Shown here one piece after another: positions 1 to 7,360 of a stretch of DNA of 24,835 nucleotides. Positions within the stretch are counted from its first letter, which is position 1, and every line of letters begins with the position of its first letter. The position numbers were made by a program, and so were the translations under genes. Under the pieces are notes generated by a model. That model was not told the DNA's origin, searched no databases, and saw only the letters and a program-made list of their open reading frames with translations. Source of the stretch: Myxococcota bacterium (GTDB taxonomy: Bacteria; Myxococcota_A; UBA9160; PR03); contig JASJBO010000080.1 in assembly GCA_030066475.1 (NCBI GenBank), positions 1 through 24,835 of the forward strand, given 5' to 3'.

Positions 1-1068
1 CGCGTCGGCGCCGAGCAGCGCCACCGCCGGGAGGACGGGCACCAGGTAGATGCCCCGCTTGCCAGTCGAGAGCGAGAAGAACACCAGCGTGGCGGCCAGC
101 CAGGCCAGCAGGAAGCGCCAGGCGCGCCTCGTCTCCGCGTCGCCGCTCGGCGCGAACACGGCGCGCCGCCCCGCCCACACCACGACCGGCGCCAGCAGGA
201 ACCAGGGCAGCGTCTCGACCGGGAGCTGGTAGAGGTAGTAGTACACGGGGCGGGCGTGGGAGGTGCCGGCGAAGAAGCGGCCGAGCAGGTTGTCCACCAC
301 GGCCTCCCCGAAGAAGCCCGCCGGCGCCAGAGCCACCGCGCTCGAGACCCACAGCAGGACCGGGCCCAGCGACAGCCCGAGGCCCCACCACGGAAACGCC
401 CGATGCAGGTCGCGGCCGCGGCGCTCCCAGAGCAGGAACCCCGCCATCACGAGGACGGGGACCAGGAACCCCACGGGTCCCTTGGTGAGGAGCGCGCCGC
501 CCAGCGCCGCGTGCAGCGCGATCTGGCTCGCGCGGCGGCTGCCGATGCCGCGGTCGAGCCGCCAGAAGGCGGCGAGCGCGAGCGTCTCGAACAGCGCCAG
601 CAGCACGTCGAGCTGCACGCGGCGCGCGTTCTCGCAGAAGCTCCAGGTGGTGAGCAGCAGCGCCGCGCCGAGCAGTCCGCTGGGCCCCCCGAGCAGGCGC
701 GCGCCGAAGGCGAGCGTGAGCGCGACGAGCGCGAGTCCCGCGAGGGCCGACGGCAGGCGCGCCGCCGCTTCGCTCACGTGCCCCCTCGGCGCGCCCGCCG
801 CCGCCGCGAGCCAGAAGTAGAGCGGAGGCTTCTGGGTGTAGGGCTCGCCGTTGGCATGCAGCAGCGCCAGGCCGGCCACGCCGTGCTGCATCGACCGCAG
901 CTCCTCGGCGATCTGTCCGTAGCGCGGCTCGTCGGGCGCCCACAGGCCGACGGCCCCGAGCCGCACGAACAGCAGCAGCGCGGTGGCCGCCAGCAGGAGC
1001 GCGCGCGCGTCCGGCCTCAACGGGCTCGCGGCGCCCCGTTCGGGGCCGTCTGGCGGGCTTCCGCGCAC
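1..1068 (-). CDS. ArnT/PMT-like membrane glycosyltransferase, 3' end cut by window edge
   Basis: The reverse strand from 1068 to base 1 reads as one open frame of 356 codons with no stop, so the C-terminus is missing. The protein is strongly hydrophobic, with many predicted membrane helices. It has the family hallmark DEPRY at residues 46-50, just after the first helix, and KPPLYFW at 80-86. A later stretch, SLSTGKRGIYLVPVLPA, matches the ArnT-type pattern in which a lysine precedes a helix ending in a proline-rich turn. Known members move a sugar from a polyprenyl-phosphate donor to lipid A, protein or another acceptor on the periplasmic face. The donor and acceptor here cannot be read. The GTG at 1068 was chosen because it keeps the frame longest; a TTG at 1020 is an alternative, and neither has a strong ribosome binding site. 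It is divergent from the gene at 1108, and the GT2 at 1725 could make its polyprenyl-linked donor. Confidence 0.85.
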   Translation of the reverse strand, partial: MRGSPPDGPERGAASPLRPDARALLLAATALLLFVRLGAVGLWAPDEPRYGQIAEELRSMQHGVAGLALLHANGEPYTQKPPLYFWLAAAAGAPRGHVSEAAARLPSALAGLALVALTLAFGARLLGGPSGLLGAALLLTTWSFCENARRVQLDVLLALFETLALAAFWRLDRGIGSRRASQIALHAALGGALLTKGPVGFLVPVLVMAGFLLWERRGRDLHRAFPWWGLGLSLGPVLLWVSSAVALAPAGFFGEAVVDNLLGRFFAGTSHARPVYYYLYQLPVETLPWFLLAPVVVWAGRRAVFAPSGDAETRRAWRFLLAWLAATLVFFSLSTGKRGIYLVPVLPAVALLGADA

Positions 1069-1107
1069 ACCGGCAGAACGGTACCCTTCCGCCCGCGGAG
1101 GTGCCCC

Positions 1108-1725
1108 ATGGCTGCGATCGCCGATTCCGATCCCGGGCGCGAGCTCGTCGCACGCATTCGCGACCTGTCGTGCACACCGGCCGAGCTCGCCGCATGCCTC
1201 GACGGCTGGAGCCACGAGGAGCGGGTGCGCGCCGTGCGCAGCGTGGGGCGCGCCGACCAGCGCATCCTGTACGACAAGGTGCGCGGCTTCCGCGAGCTGT
1301 CGATGACCGACATGGTGCCGGCCGCGAAGGGCGCGCTCGAGCCCGTGCATCACTACGGCAAGAACACGCTGCCCGCGTTCAGCCACTTCGAGAAGCGCTT
1401 CTGCCGGCCCCCGGACGCCGATGCCGAGAAGCCCGAGCAGCTCTGGGGCTACAACGAGACCAGGGTTCGCCCGCTGGTGGGCCCCGGCTACTTCGTGCTG
1501 CGCCCGGGCGACCGCGGCGAGCTGCTGGTCGACTACAACCTGGTGCCGCCCGACCACCCGGCGGGCTGGCCGGAGATCCGCCGCAACGAGCGGGGTGTGT
1601 CGCGCTTCGTGTACGGCTTCATGATCGACACGCTGCGGGGCGTGTCCGAGCACGTCTCGATCGGCTCGGCCGCGCGCAGGGGCCGCGACATGGGCAGCTG
1701 GTTCCTCCTCACCCGCGAGGGGTGA
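1108..1725 (+). CDS. Conserved-looking hypothetical protein, 205 aa
   Basis: The frame starts at an ATG with GGAGG six bases upstream (1097-1101), a strong signal that fixes the start. The stop overlaps the start of the next gene (TGATG), so the two are translationally coupled. The product is a soluble protein with no signal peptide or membrane helix. Its N-terminal third is charged and looks helical, ending in a GFRELSMTDMV segment. The C-terminal part is rich in aromatic and glycine residues, with LVGPGYFVLRPGD near the middle and a final GSWFLLTREG, and looks like a beta-sheet ligand-binding fold. I do not recognise a family. Coupling to a glycosyltransferase suggests a role in the same envelope glycan or lipid process, but this is weak inference. 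Codon use looks like its neighbours. Confidence 0.85.
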   Translation: MAAIADSDPGRELVARIRDLSCTPAELAACLDGWSHEERVRAVRSVGRADQRILYDKVRGFRELSMTDMVPAAKGALEPVHHYGKNTLPAFSHFEKRFCRPPDADAEKPEQLWGYNETRVRPLVGPGYFVLRPGDRGELLVDYNLVPPDHPAGWPEIRRNERGVSRFVYGFMIDTLRGVSEHVSIGSAARRGRDMGSWFLLTREG

Positions 1726-2447
1726 TGGCGGACGTCCCGCGCATCTCGGTCGTCGTGCCGGTGCACGACGAGGAGGAGTCGGTCGAGCCGCTGCACCGCG
1801 AGCTCGACGCGGCTCTGGCCGGCGAGGCGGGCGGCGTCGAGCTGCTGTTCGTCGACGACGGCAGCCGCGACGGCAGCCTGGCCCGGCTCCGCGAGCTGGC
1901 GCGCAAGGACCCGCGCGTGCGCGTGATCGCGCTCGACGCCAACCACGGCCAGACCGCGGCGCTCGACGCCGGCTTCCGCGCCGTGCGCGGCGAGATCACC
2001 GTGACGCTCGACGCCGACCTCCAGAACGACCCGGCCGACATCCCGCGCCTGCTGGCACGGCTCGACGGGGCCGACGTGGTCAACGGGGTGCGCCAGGGCC
2101 GCCGCGATGCCTGGCTGCGGCGGGTCTCCTCGCGGGTCGCCAACGCGGTGCGCAACCGGGTGACGCACGAGGCGGTGACCGACGTCGGCTGCTCGCTGCG
2201 CGCGATGCGCACCAGCCATCTGCGCCGCGTGAAGCTCTACCGGAACATGCACCGCTTCCTGCCGACCCTGCTGCGCCTCGAGGGAGCGCGCGTGGTCGAG
2301 GTGCCGGTGTCGCACCGCGCGCGCCGCTACGGGCGCTCGAAGTACGGCATCCGCAACCGCCTGGGGGCCGGCCTGGTCGACCTGCTCGCGGTGCGCTGGA
2401 TGCAGGCCCGCCGGCTGGGCTATCGCGCCCGGGAGCTCGAGGACTGA
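1725..2447 (+). CDS. Family 2 glycosyltransferase, polyprenyl-phosphate sugar synthase (DPM1)-like
   Basis: The 240-residue product opens with ISVVVPVHDEEESV, the usual GT2 nucleotide-sugar binding strand, followed by FVDDGSRDGS near residues 42-51. The DADLQNDP segment at 96-103 carries the DXD metal-binding motif. The RYGRSKYGIRNR signature near the C-terminus is typical of the dolichol-phosphate mannose synthase/GtrB branch. Known members transfer a sugar from a nucleotide donor to polyprenyl phosphate on the cytoplasmic face of the inner membrane. The pair of C-terminal membrane helices found in GtrB is absent, so this is the short DPM1-like form. The ATG at 1725 overlaps the upstream stop by one base. 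The lipid-linked sugar it makes could feed the ArnT-like enzyme encoded divergently at the window edge. The sugar is unknown. Confidence 0.9.
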   Translation: MADVPRISVVVPVHDEEESVEPLHRELDAALAGEAGGVELLFVDDGSRDGSLARLRELARKDPRVRVIALDANHGQTAALDAGFRAVRGEITVTLDADLQNDPADIPRLLARLDGADVVNGVRQGRRDAWLRRVSSRVANAVRNRVTHEAVTDVGCSLRAMRTSHLRRVKLYRNMHRFLPTLLRLEGARVVEVPVSHRARRYGRSKYGIRNRLGAGLVDLLAVRWMQARRLGYRARELED

Positions 2448-2515
2448 CCGTCACGATGCCAGGCCGCGCTGGCGGCGGGCGACGCGACCGAGGACGGCGC
2501 GCCGACCGCGTCCGC

Positions 2516-2941
2516 TCACGGCGGCGCGGCCGGCCCGAGCAGCCGGGCGTGCTCCACCATCAGGCAGCGGTCCTGGACCACGCGCACCCCGGCGGCCTCG
2601 AGGCGTCGCGCCGACTCGTCGTGGCGGATGCCGAGCTGGAGCCAGACGGCGCGCGGGCGCGCGTCGAGCGCCAGGATCTCGTCCACGTGGGCGGGCACGT
2701 GCTGGGGGGCTCGGAACACGTTCACGAGGTCCACGGGCTCGGGCAGCTCCGCCAGCGAGGCGAAGACCCGCTCGCCCAGCACCGTCTCGAGCCGCGGATT
2801 CACCGGCCAGATCCGGTAGCCGCGCGCCTGCAGGTAGCGGGGCACCTTGTAGGCGTCGTCGTCGGCACCGGCCTTGATGCCGATCACGGCGATCGAGCGC
2901 ATGGCGCCCAGGATCTCGCGCAGCTCGTCGTCCGCGTCCAT
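2516..2941 (-). CDS. CoA-binding protein, YccU family
   Basis: The 141-residue product is a single CoA-binding Rossmann domain. It opens with SIAVIGIKAGADDDAYKVPR, continues with YLQARGYRIWPVNP, and has the family block VFRAPQHVP. It then shows AVWLQLGIRHDE and ends with VVQDRCLMVEH. These match the stand-alone family related to the CoA-binding domain of succinyl-CoA synthetase. Members bind CoA or acyl-CoA; their role in the cell is mostly unknown. The ATG at 2941 has GGAGG five bases upstream, which decides the start over a longer frame reaching 3133. The gene is divergent from the M16 peptidase gene with only 37 bases between the starts, so their promoters must overlap each other or the coding ends. 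It converges on the GT2 gene. Confidence 0.92.
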   Translation of the reverse strand: MDADDELREILGAMRSIAVIGIKAGADDDAYKVPRYLQARGYRIWPVNPRLETVLGERVFASLAELPEPVDLVNVFRAPQHVPAHVDEILALDARPRAVWLQLGIRHDESARRLEAAGVRVVQDRCLMVEHARLLGPAAPP

Positions 2942-2978
2942 CGTGCCCTCCGAACGATCTGCGATACCGTACGCCGCC

Positions 2979-4319
2979 ATGCCCAGACCCGCCCGCGTCT
3001 CGTTCGCCGCGCTCGCGGCCCTCGTTCTCGTCGCCGGAGCCGCGCGCGCCCAGGTCGACGAGCCGGGCGCCCGCACCCGCGTGACCCAGCTCGCCAACGG
3101 GTTGACGGTGCTGACGCTGGTCGACGACAGCACGCCCGTGGCCTCGTTCCAGCTCTGGGTGAAGGCCGGCTCGCGCGACGAGGCGCACTACACCGGCATC
3201 GCCCACCTGTTCGAGCACATGATGTTCCGCGGCACGTCGCTCCTCGAGCCCGAGCAGCACGAGCGCCTGGTCGAGGGACGGGGCGGGCGCGTCAACGCCT
3301 TCACCTCGCGCGACGTCACGGTCTACTACGCCGACGTCCCGCCCGACGCCCTGCCGCTGGTGATCGCGCTCGAGGCGGAGCGTATCGCCAACCTGCGGAT
3401 CGAGGAGGACTCGCTCGAGAGCGAGCGCGAGGTAGTGCTCGAGGAGCGCCGCCTGCGCACCGAGGACCAGCCCAACGGCCGCCTGTTCGAGGGCCTGCTG
3501 GCGCTCGCCTTCCAGGCGCATCCCTACCGCGTGCCGCCGATCGGCTGGCGCAGCGACGTCGAGGCGGTGACCGTCGAGGCCTGCCGGCGCTTCTTCGACA
3601 CCTACTACGCCCCCAACAACCTGGTGATCTCGCTGGCCGGGCGCTTCGACGAGGAGGAGGCGCTGCGCCTCGTGCGCGAGGCCTTCGGCGGCCTCGAGCC
3701 CGCCGCCGAGATCCCGCGCAACCCCACGCGCGAGCCCGAGCAGGACGGCGAGCGCCGCGCCGCGATCGCGTTCGACGTGCGCGCCCCGCTGCTGGGCATG
3801 GCCTGGCACGCCCCGGCGACCGGCCATCCCGACGCCGAGGCGCTCGACGTGGCCAGCCTGGTGCTGTCGGGCGGCCGCTCGAGCCGCCTGTACCGCAGCC
3901 TGGTCTACGACGCGCAGCAGGCGCTCTCGGCGCGCGGCGCCTACTGGGAGCTCCAGGACGCGGGCGTCTTCTACGCGACCTCGGTGGTGCGCCCGGACGG
4001 CGACGTGGCGGAGGTGGAGCGCCTGTTCCTGGAGCAGATCGCGAGGCTGCGCGACGAGCCGGTGCCCGTCGCCGAGCTCGCCAAGGCGAAGCGCCAGATC
4101 GAGGTCGACCTGATCAGCGGGCTCGACACCGCCCACGCGCTGGGCTCCCACGTGGCGCAGGAGTACGTGGCCTTCGGACGCATCCGCCCGGTGGCCGAGC
4201 GGCTCGCGGCGTTCCGCGCGGTCACGGCGGAGGACGTGCAGCGGGTCGCCCGCACCTACCTCCGCGACGAGGGACGCAGCGTGGTCGTGGTCGCCGCGCC
4301 GTCGGAGGGCGGCTCTTGA
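2979..4319 (+). CDS. Secreted M16 zinc metallopeptidase, catalytic subunit
   Basis: The 446-residue product starts with a Sec signal peptide ending in GAARA before Gln25. The inverted zinc motif HLFEH is at residues 76-80, and the distal glutamate lies in VVLEE at 152-156, the usual 76 residues after the second histidine. The C-terminal half has the second M16 fold with the GGRSSRLYR segment. Length and layout fit the bacterial M16B group, where a catalytic and a non-catalytic subunit form a clam-shaped heterodimer that degrades peptides, as known for the Sphingomonas SPH2681/SPH2682 pair. The likely place of action is the periplasm. The stop overlaps the TTG start of the partner gene. The ATG at 2979 is preferred because it gives a clean signal peptide; a longer in-frame extension to 2874 would run through the divergent gene's start. 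Confidence 0.93.
   Translation: MPRPARVSFAALAALVLVAGAARAQVDEPGARTRVTQLANGLTVLTLVDDSTPVASFQLWVKAGSRDEAHYTGIAHLFEHMMFRGTSLLEPEQHERLVEGRGGRVNAFTSRDVTVYYADVPPDALPLVIALEAERIANLRIEEDSLESEREVVLEERRLRTEDQPNGRLFEGLLALAFQAHPYRVPPIGWRSDVEAVTVEACRRFFDTYYAPNNLVISLAGRFDEEEALRLVREAFGGLEPAAEIPRNPTREPEQDGERRAAIAFDVRAPLLGMAWHAPATGHPDAEALDVASLVLSGGRSSRLYRSLVYDAQQALSARGAYWELQDAGVFYATSVVRPDGDVAEVERLFLEQIARLRDEPVPVAELAKAKRQIEVDLISGLDTAHALGSHVAQEYVAFGRIRPVAERLAAFRAVTAEDVQRVARTYLRDEGRSVVVVAAPSEGGS
4304..4309 (+). promoter_or_regulatory. Shine-Dalgarno fixing a TTG start
   Basis: GGAGGG lies six bases before the TTG at 4316, inside the end of the upstream M16 gene. This spacing supports TTG over the GTG at 4337 as the start of the second M16 gene. 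Confidence 0.6.
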
Positions 4320-5746
4320 GCGGACGAGTCGCGAGGGTGGGGCGCTCCTGCGCGCTGGTCGCGTGGCTCGCGCTCGCCTGCACCTCGGCCGGCAAGCCGG
4401 TGTGGGAGCGCCCGCCGCCGCCGATCGAGGTGGGGGCGGTGGTGCCGCAGGAGCGCGTGCACCGCGACCGGCTCGACAACGGGCTCGAGATCCTGGTGCT
4501 CGAGGACCACGCGCTGCCGCGCCTCGAGATCGGGCTGGTGGCGCGGCGCGGGGCCGCCAGCGAGCCGCTCGAGCGCGCCGGCGCGGCCGCGCTGATGTCC
4601 GAGCTGCTCGAGCGGGGCGCCGGGGACATGGACGCGCTGGCCCTGGCGCGTGCGGTCGAGGAGCTGGGCGCCGCGCTCTCGGCGGGAGCGGGCTGGGACT
4701 CCGCGAGCATCGCCCTGTTCGGGCTTTCCGAGGACGGCGACCGGCTGTTCGAGCTGCTGGCCGACGTGGCGCGGCGGCCGCGCTTCGATCCGGCCGAGGT
4801 GTCGCGCGCGCGCGCCGAGCGGCTGGCGGCGCTCGAGCGCGAACGCGACGACCCGCGCTCGCTGGTGGTCCGGCACCTGCTGCGCGTCCTGTACGACGGC
4901 CACCGCTTCGGACTCGGCACCTCGGGCGACGCCGAGTCGGTTGCGAAGCTCGACGAGGCGGCGCTGCGCGAGGCCCACGCCGCGCTGTTCCAGCCCACCA
5001 ACGTGATCCTGTTCGCGGTGGGCGACATCACTCCGCAGCGCGTCACCGAGCGGGCGCGCCAGCACTTCGGCAACTGGCCGGGCGGCGCCGTGCCGGCGCC
5101 GGGCGCGCCGGCGCCCGCGCCGACGCCGCCCGCCCGGCGCATCGTGGTGGTGGACCGCCCCGACCTCGGGCAGGCCCAGCTCGCGTTCGGGCACGAGGGC
5201 ATCTCGCGCACCGAGCCGACCCGCACCGAGGACTCGCTGATGAACACGGTGCTGGGCGGGGGCGGGTTCCTGTCGCGGCTGATGTCCAAGGTGCGCGCGG
5301 AGGAGGGCCTCACCTACAGCATCGGCTCGGGCTTCTCGCTGCGCCGCGAGCCGGGGCCCTTCAGCGTGCGCACCTTCACCCGCGTCGCCGAGACCGGCCG
5401 CGTCGTCCAGACCGTGCTCGACGAGATCGACGGCATGCACACCAACCCGCCCTCCGAGGCGGAGACGCGCACCGTGAAGACCTACACGGCGGGCCGCTTC
5501 GCGCTCGGCCTCGAGACGGCCAGCGACATCGCGGGCGCGCTGGTGGACCTCGACGTGCACGGCCTGCCGCGCGACTCGCTCGACACCTACCGCGCCCGGG
5601 TCCGCGCCGTCACCGCGGCGGACCTGGCCCGCGCGGCGCAGCAGCGCCTCCACCCCGACCGCCTGGCGATCGTCGCGGTGGGCCCGGCCGCAGAGCTGGT
5701 GCCGCAGCTCGAGCCCTTCGGCCCGGTCGAGGTGGTCGAGCCTTAG
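4316..5746 (+). CDS. M16 peptidase family partner subunit, catalytically dead, probable lipoprotein
   Basis: The 476-residue product begins with a basic, then hydrophobic leader ending in LALAC at Cys22, a lipobox-like site; the alanine at -3 is atypical. The M16 fold is clear, but the zinc motif is gone. Aligning the flanking glycines puts ALMSE (92-96) where HxxEH should be, so both histidines and the glutamate are lost. The C-terminal domain keeps GGGGFLSRLMSKVRAEEGLT (314-333) followed by Tyr334, with the Arg/Tyr pair seen in non-catalytic M16B subunits. In known heterodimers this pair helps hold the substrate. The TTG start overlaps the stop of the catalytic subunit gene, so equal expression and complex formation are likely. 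If the lipid anchor is real it would tether the complex to a membrane facing the periplasm. Confidence 0.9.
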   Translation: MSGRVARVGRSCALVAWLALACTSAGKPVWERPPPPIEVGAVVPQERVHRDRLDNGLEILVLEDHALPRLEIGLVARRGAASEPLERAGAAALMSELLERGAGDMDALALARAVEELGAALSAGAGWDSASIALFGLSEDGDRLFELLADVARRPRFDPAEVSRARAERLAALERERDDPRSLVVRHLLRVLYDGHRFGLGTSGDAESVAKLDEAALREAHAALFQPTNVILFAVGDITPQRVTERARQHFGNWPGGAVPAPGAPAPAPTPPARRIVVVDRPDLGQAQLAFGHEGISRTEPTRTEDSLMNTVLGGGGFLSRLMSKVRAEEGLTYSIGSGFSLRREPGPFSVRTFTRVAETGRVVQTVLDEIDGMHTNPPSEAETRTVKTYTAGRFALGLETASDIAGALVDLDVHGLPRDSLDTYRARVRAVTAADLARAAQQRLHPDRLAIVAVGPAAELVPQLEPFGPVEVVEP

Positions 5747-6099
5747 CTTCGATCCGAGCATGCGCGCTGGCGGGAGACGCCGGACTCCAGAAGCGACGCC
5801 GCCGGTGTGGTGTCGCACTTCGACCCCACGGCTTACGACGAAGCCGATCCGAGCGGGAACGCCGAGATCGTCGGTCGCGGGGGATGGCTCCAGTTCCCCA
5901 TGGACGTCGCCGCCTGCGCCCTCACGCTCGCATGGATCTCCTGGTCCCGACGCACGCGTGTGTTCCGACCTCCCGTCGCACAACCCCTCGGGGGGCGAGC
6001 CCGCTCGAAGGACGACGGACGCGAAGAGACGCCGCGTTGCCCATCGATCTCGCCCCACCGGGGCCTCGACAGGCGTAGAATGGCCCAGGGAGAAGCGCG
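5747..6099 (+). other. 353 bp gap without a supportable gene
   Basis: Open frames exist here on both strands, but none has a ribosome binding site, a recognisable domain or a stop pattern that sets it apart from the background of this GC-rich sequence. The frame from 5807 continues into the next gene out of phase. The gap presumably holds the promoter of the gene at 6100, but I see no clear -35/-10 pair. A decayed gene cannot be excluded. Confidence 0.5.
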
Positions 6100-7158
6100 A
6101 TGCGGATTCCCGCCGCGCGGATGCTCGGGCCGCTTCTGGCGCTGGTCGGTTCGACCGCGCCCATCATCCCCCTGCAGCCCGAAGAGGCGCTGTTCGAGAC
6201 CCAGGTCGGCGAGTGTCCAGATCAGCTGTTCGAAGGCGAGCTGGTCTTCGATCTCACGTTCCAGCCCCTCTACTTCCCGTGCATGTCGTACGACGTCGCT
6301 GTCGGGAATCCCGTCGTAGCCATCTACGACACCGATCAGAGCGTCCTGATCGACGCCCAGGTCGTCGACTTCACCCGCGAAGGCGATCAGATCGTCGTGC
6401 CCAAGCTGTCGGCCCAGGCGACGCTGGAGGGGCAGCTCAATCCCAACCACTTCGGCGTCGTCAATCGCACCGACCCGAACGACCCCCTGCACAACGCGAC
6501 CGCGCGGGCCGCGACCCGGTTCACGTTCGTCGTCGTCCAGACGCGGAGCAGCCCGTTCCCGGTGCGCAGCGTGCCGGCCCGGTTCACCTTCAAGGGACAG
6601 GGGTTCGTGGACGGTTCGAGGAACGGAGCCGGCGCGCTCCAGCTCCGTGTCGGCCTGACCCTGGTCGCACCCCCGTCCGGCTTGAGCAACGAGGAGCTCG
6701 AGAGCTTCCTCGAGGAGTTCGGAGGGGCGCTCTTCGCCGAGGACTTCGAAGCGCGCACCGATGCCTACACCGACGAAGGCACCGACTCGTTTCCCGACAA
6801 CCCCGACAGCTTCCTGGGGGAGGCAGCGACCGAGCTGCTGATCGGCGCCCGCTACGAGGTCGGGAAGGAGGTGCGAGCCGTCGCGAAGGCGTTCATCAAC
6901 AACGACTCTCAGACGGGCCTCCCCGTGGACCGCAATCCGCGGGGACATGCGAGCGGCTTCATCGACCCCGTGTTCCGCTTCGACCAGGCGGCGTTCGACG
7001 CGCGTCACGAGCAGAGCTTCCGGCTCGATCGCTTCTTCGAGGTCCGGCTCAGCCCCGGCCTGGTCGTGTCCGAGAGGGTCCCCGAGCCGCGAACCCCCTT
7101 CCTCTGTGCCTGCGCAGCGCTTGGCTGGACCGCGTGGCGCAGGAGGCGGCGGGCGTAG
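6100..7158 (+). CDS. PEP-CTERM anchored exported protein
   Basis: The 352-residue product has a moderately hydrophobic N-terminus that can act as a signal peptide. Its C-terminus is a classic PEP-CTERM tripartite sorting signal: VPEP at 327-330, a short hydrophobic segment (334-346) and a final RRRRRA. In known systems an exosortase cuts at this site after export, often together with exopolysaccharide production. No exosortase gene is in the window, so the enzyme must be encoded elsewhere. The body is acidic, with many Asp, Asn and beta-strand-like segments and no recognised enzyme motif, so a secreted or surface structural protein is likely. The ATG at 6100 has AGGGAG about seven bases upstream. 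Its codon use is less strictly GC-biased than its neighbours, for example more GAT and GAA. It stands alone, with no operon partner. Confidence 0.85.
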   Translation: MRIPAARMLGPLLALVGSTAPIIPLQPEEALFETQVGECPDQLFEGELVFDLTFQPLYFPCMSYDVAVGNPVVAIYDTDQSVLIDAQVVDFTREGDQIVVPKLSAQATLEGQLNPNHFGVVNRTDPNDPLHNATARAATRFTFVVVQTRSSPFPVRSVPARFTFKGQGFVDGSRNGAGALQLRVGLTLVAPPSGLSNEELESFLEEFGGALFAEDFEARTDAYTDEGTDSFPDNPDSFLGEAATELLIGARYEVGKEVRAVAKAFINNDSQTGLPVDRNPRGHASGFIDPVFRFDQAAFDARHEQSFRLDRFFEVRLSPGLVVSERVPEPRTPFLCACAALGWTAWRRRRRA

Positions 7159-7163
7159 CTGGG

Positions 7164-7194
7164 GGACTTCGTTCGGCTTCGCCTCACTGCGCGC
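7164..7194 (-). repeat. Dispersed 31 bp repeat, copy A
   Basis: On the minus strand this matches the plus-strand element at 9193-9223 at 29 of 31 bases. The core GAGGCGAAGCCGA is identical in both. The two copies face each other across the TetR and diiron genes. Confidence 0.75.
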
Positions 7195-7275
7195 GCCCTG
7201 CGGGCGCTCGCGGGGGCGCCTGCCGCGCAGCGTCATCGCGTCGATCCGAACGCACGGGAGCGCGCCAGCGGCGCC

Positions 7276-7303
7276 TTGCACAAAGGTGCCCTTCAGATAT
7301 CCT
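7276..7303 (+). promoter_or_regulatory. Candidate sigma-70-type promoter for the TetR gene
   Basis: TTGCAC (7276-7281) and TATCCT (7298-7303) are separated by 16 bases in an AT-richer patch that stands out from its surroundings. Transcription would start near 7310, inside the palindrome at 7308-7325, about 50 bases before the TTG start codon. The assignment is by eye only. Confidence 0.45.
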
Positions 7304-7307
7304 CCCG

Positions 7308-7325
7308 CCCGACCGATCGGTCGGG
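7308..7325. promoter_or_regulatory. Perfect 18 bp palindrome, probable TetR operator
   Basis: CCCGACCGATCGGTCGGG reads the same on both strands. Many TetR-family operators have this kind of short perfect palindrome with an ACCGnnCGGT-type core, usually overlapping their own promoter. It lies directly after the candidate -10 element and 35 bases before the TetR start codon, which fits autorepression. The diiron gene downstream would be controlled through read-through from the same promoter. Confidence 0.7.
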
Positions 7326-7349
7326 GAGCGTCGCCGATTCCGGCGCCGC

Positions 7350-7354
7350 GGAGG
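7350..7354 (+). promoter_or_regulatory. Shine-Dalgarno fixing the TTG start of the TetR gene
   Basis: GGAGG sits six bases before the TTG at 7361. No ATG or GTG in this frame gives a normal TetR N-terminus, so this site decides the start. Confidence 0.65.
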
Positions 7355-7360
7355 CGACAG

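Noticed and set aside
256..1107. The long plus-strand frame before the gene at 1108
   Set aside because: The reverse strand here encodes the ArnT-like membrane protein; the plus-strand reading is Arg/Gln/Glu-rich noise that happens to be in phase.
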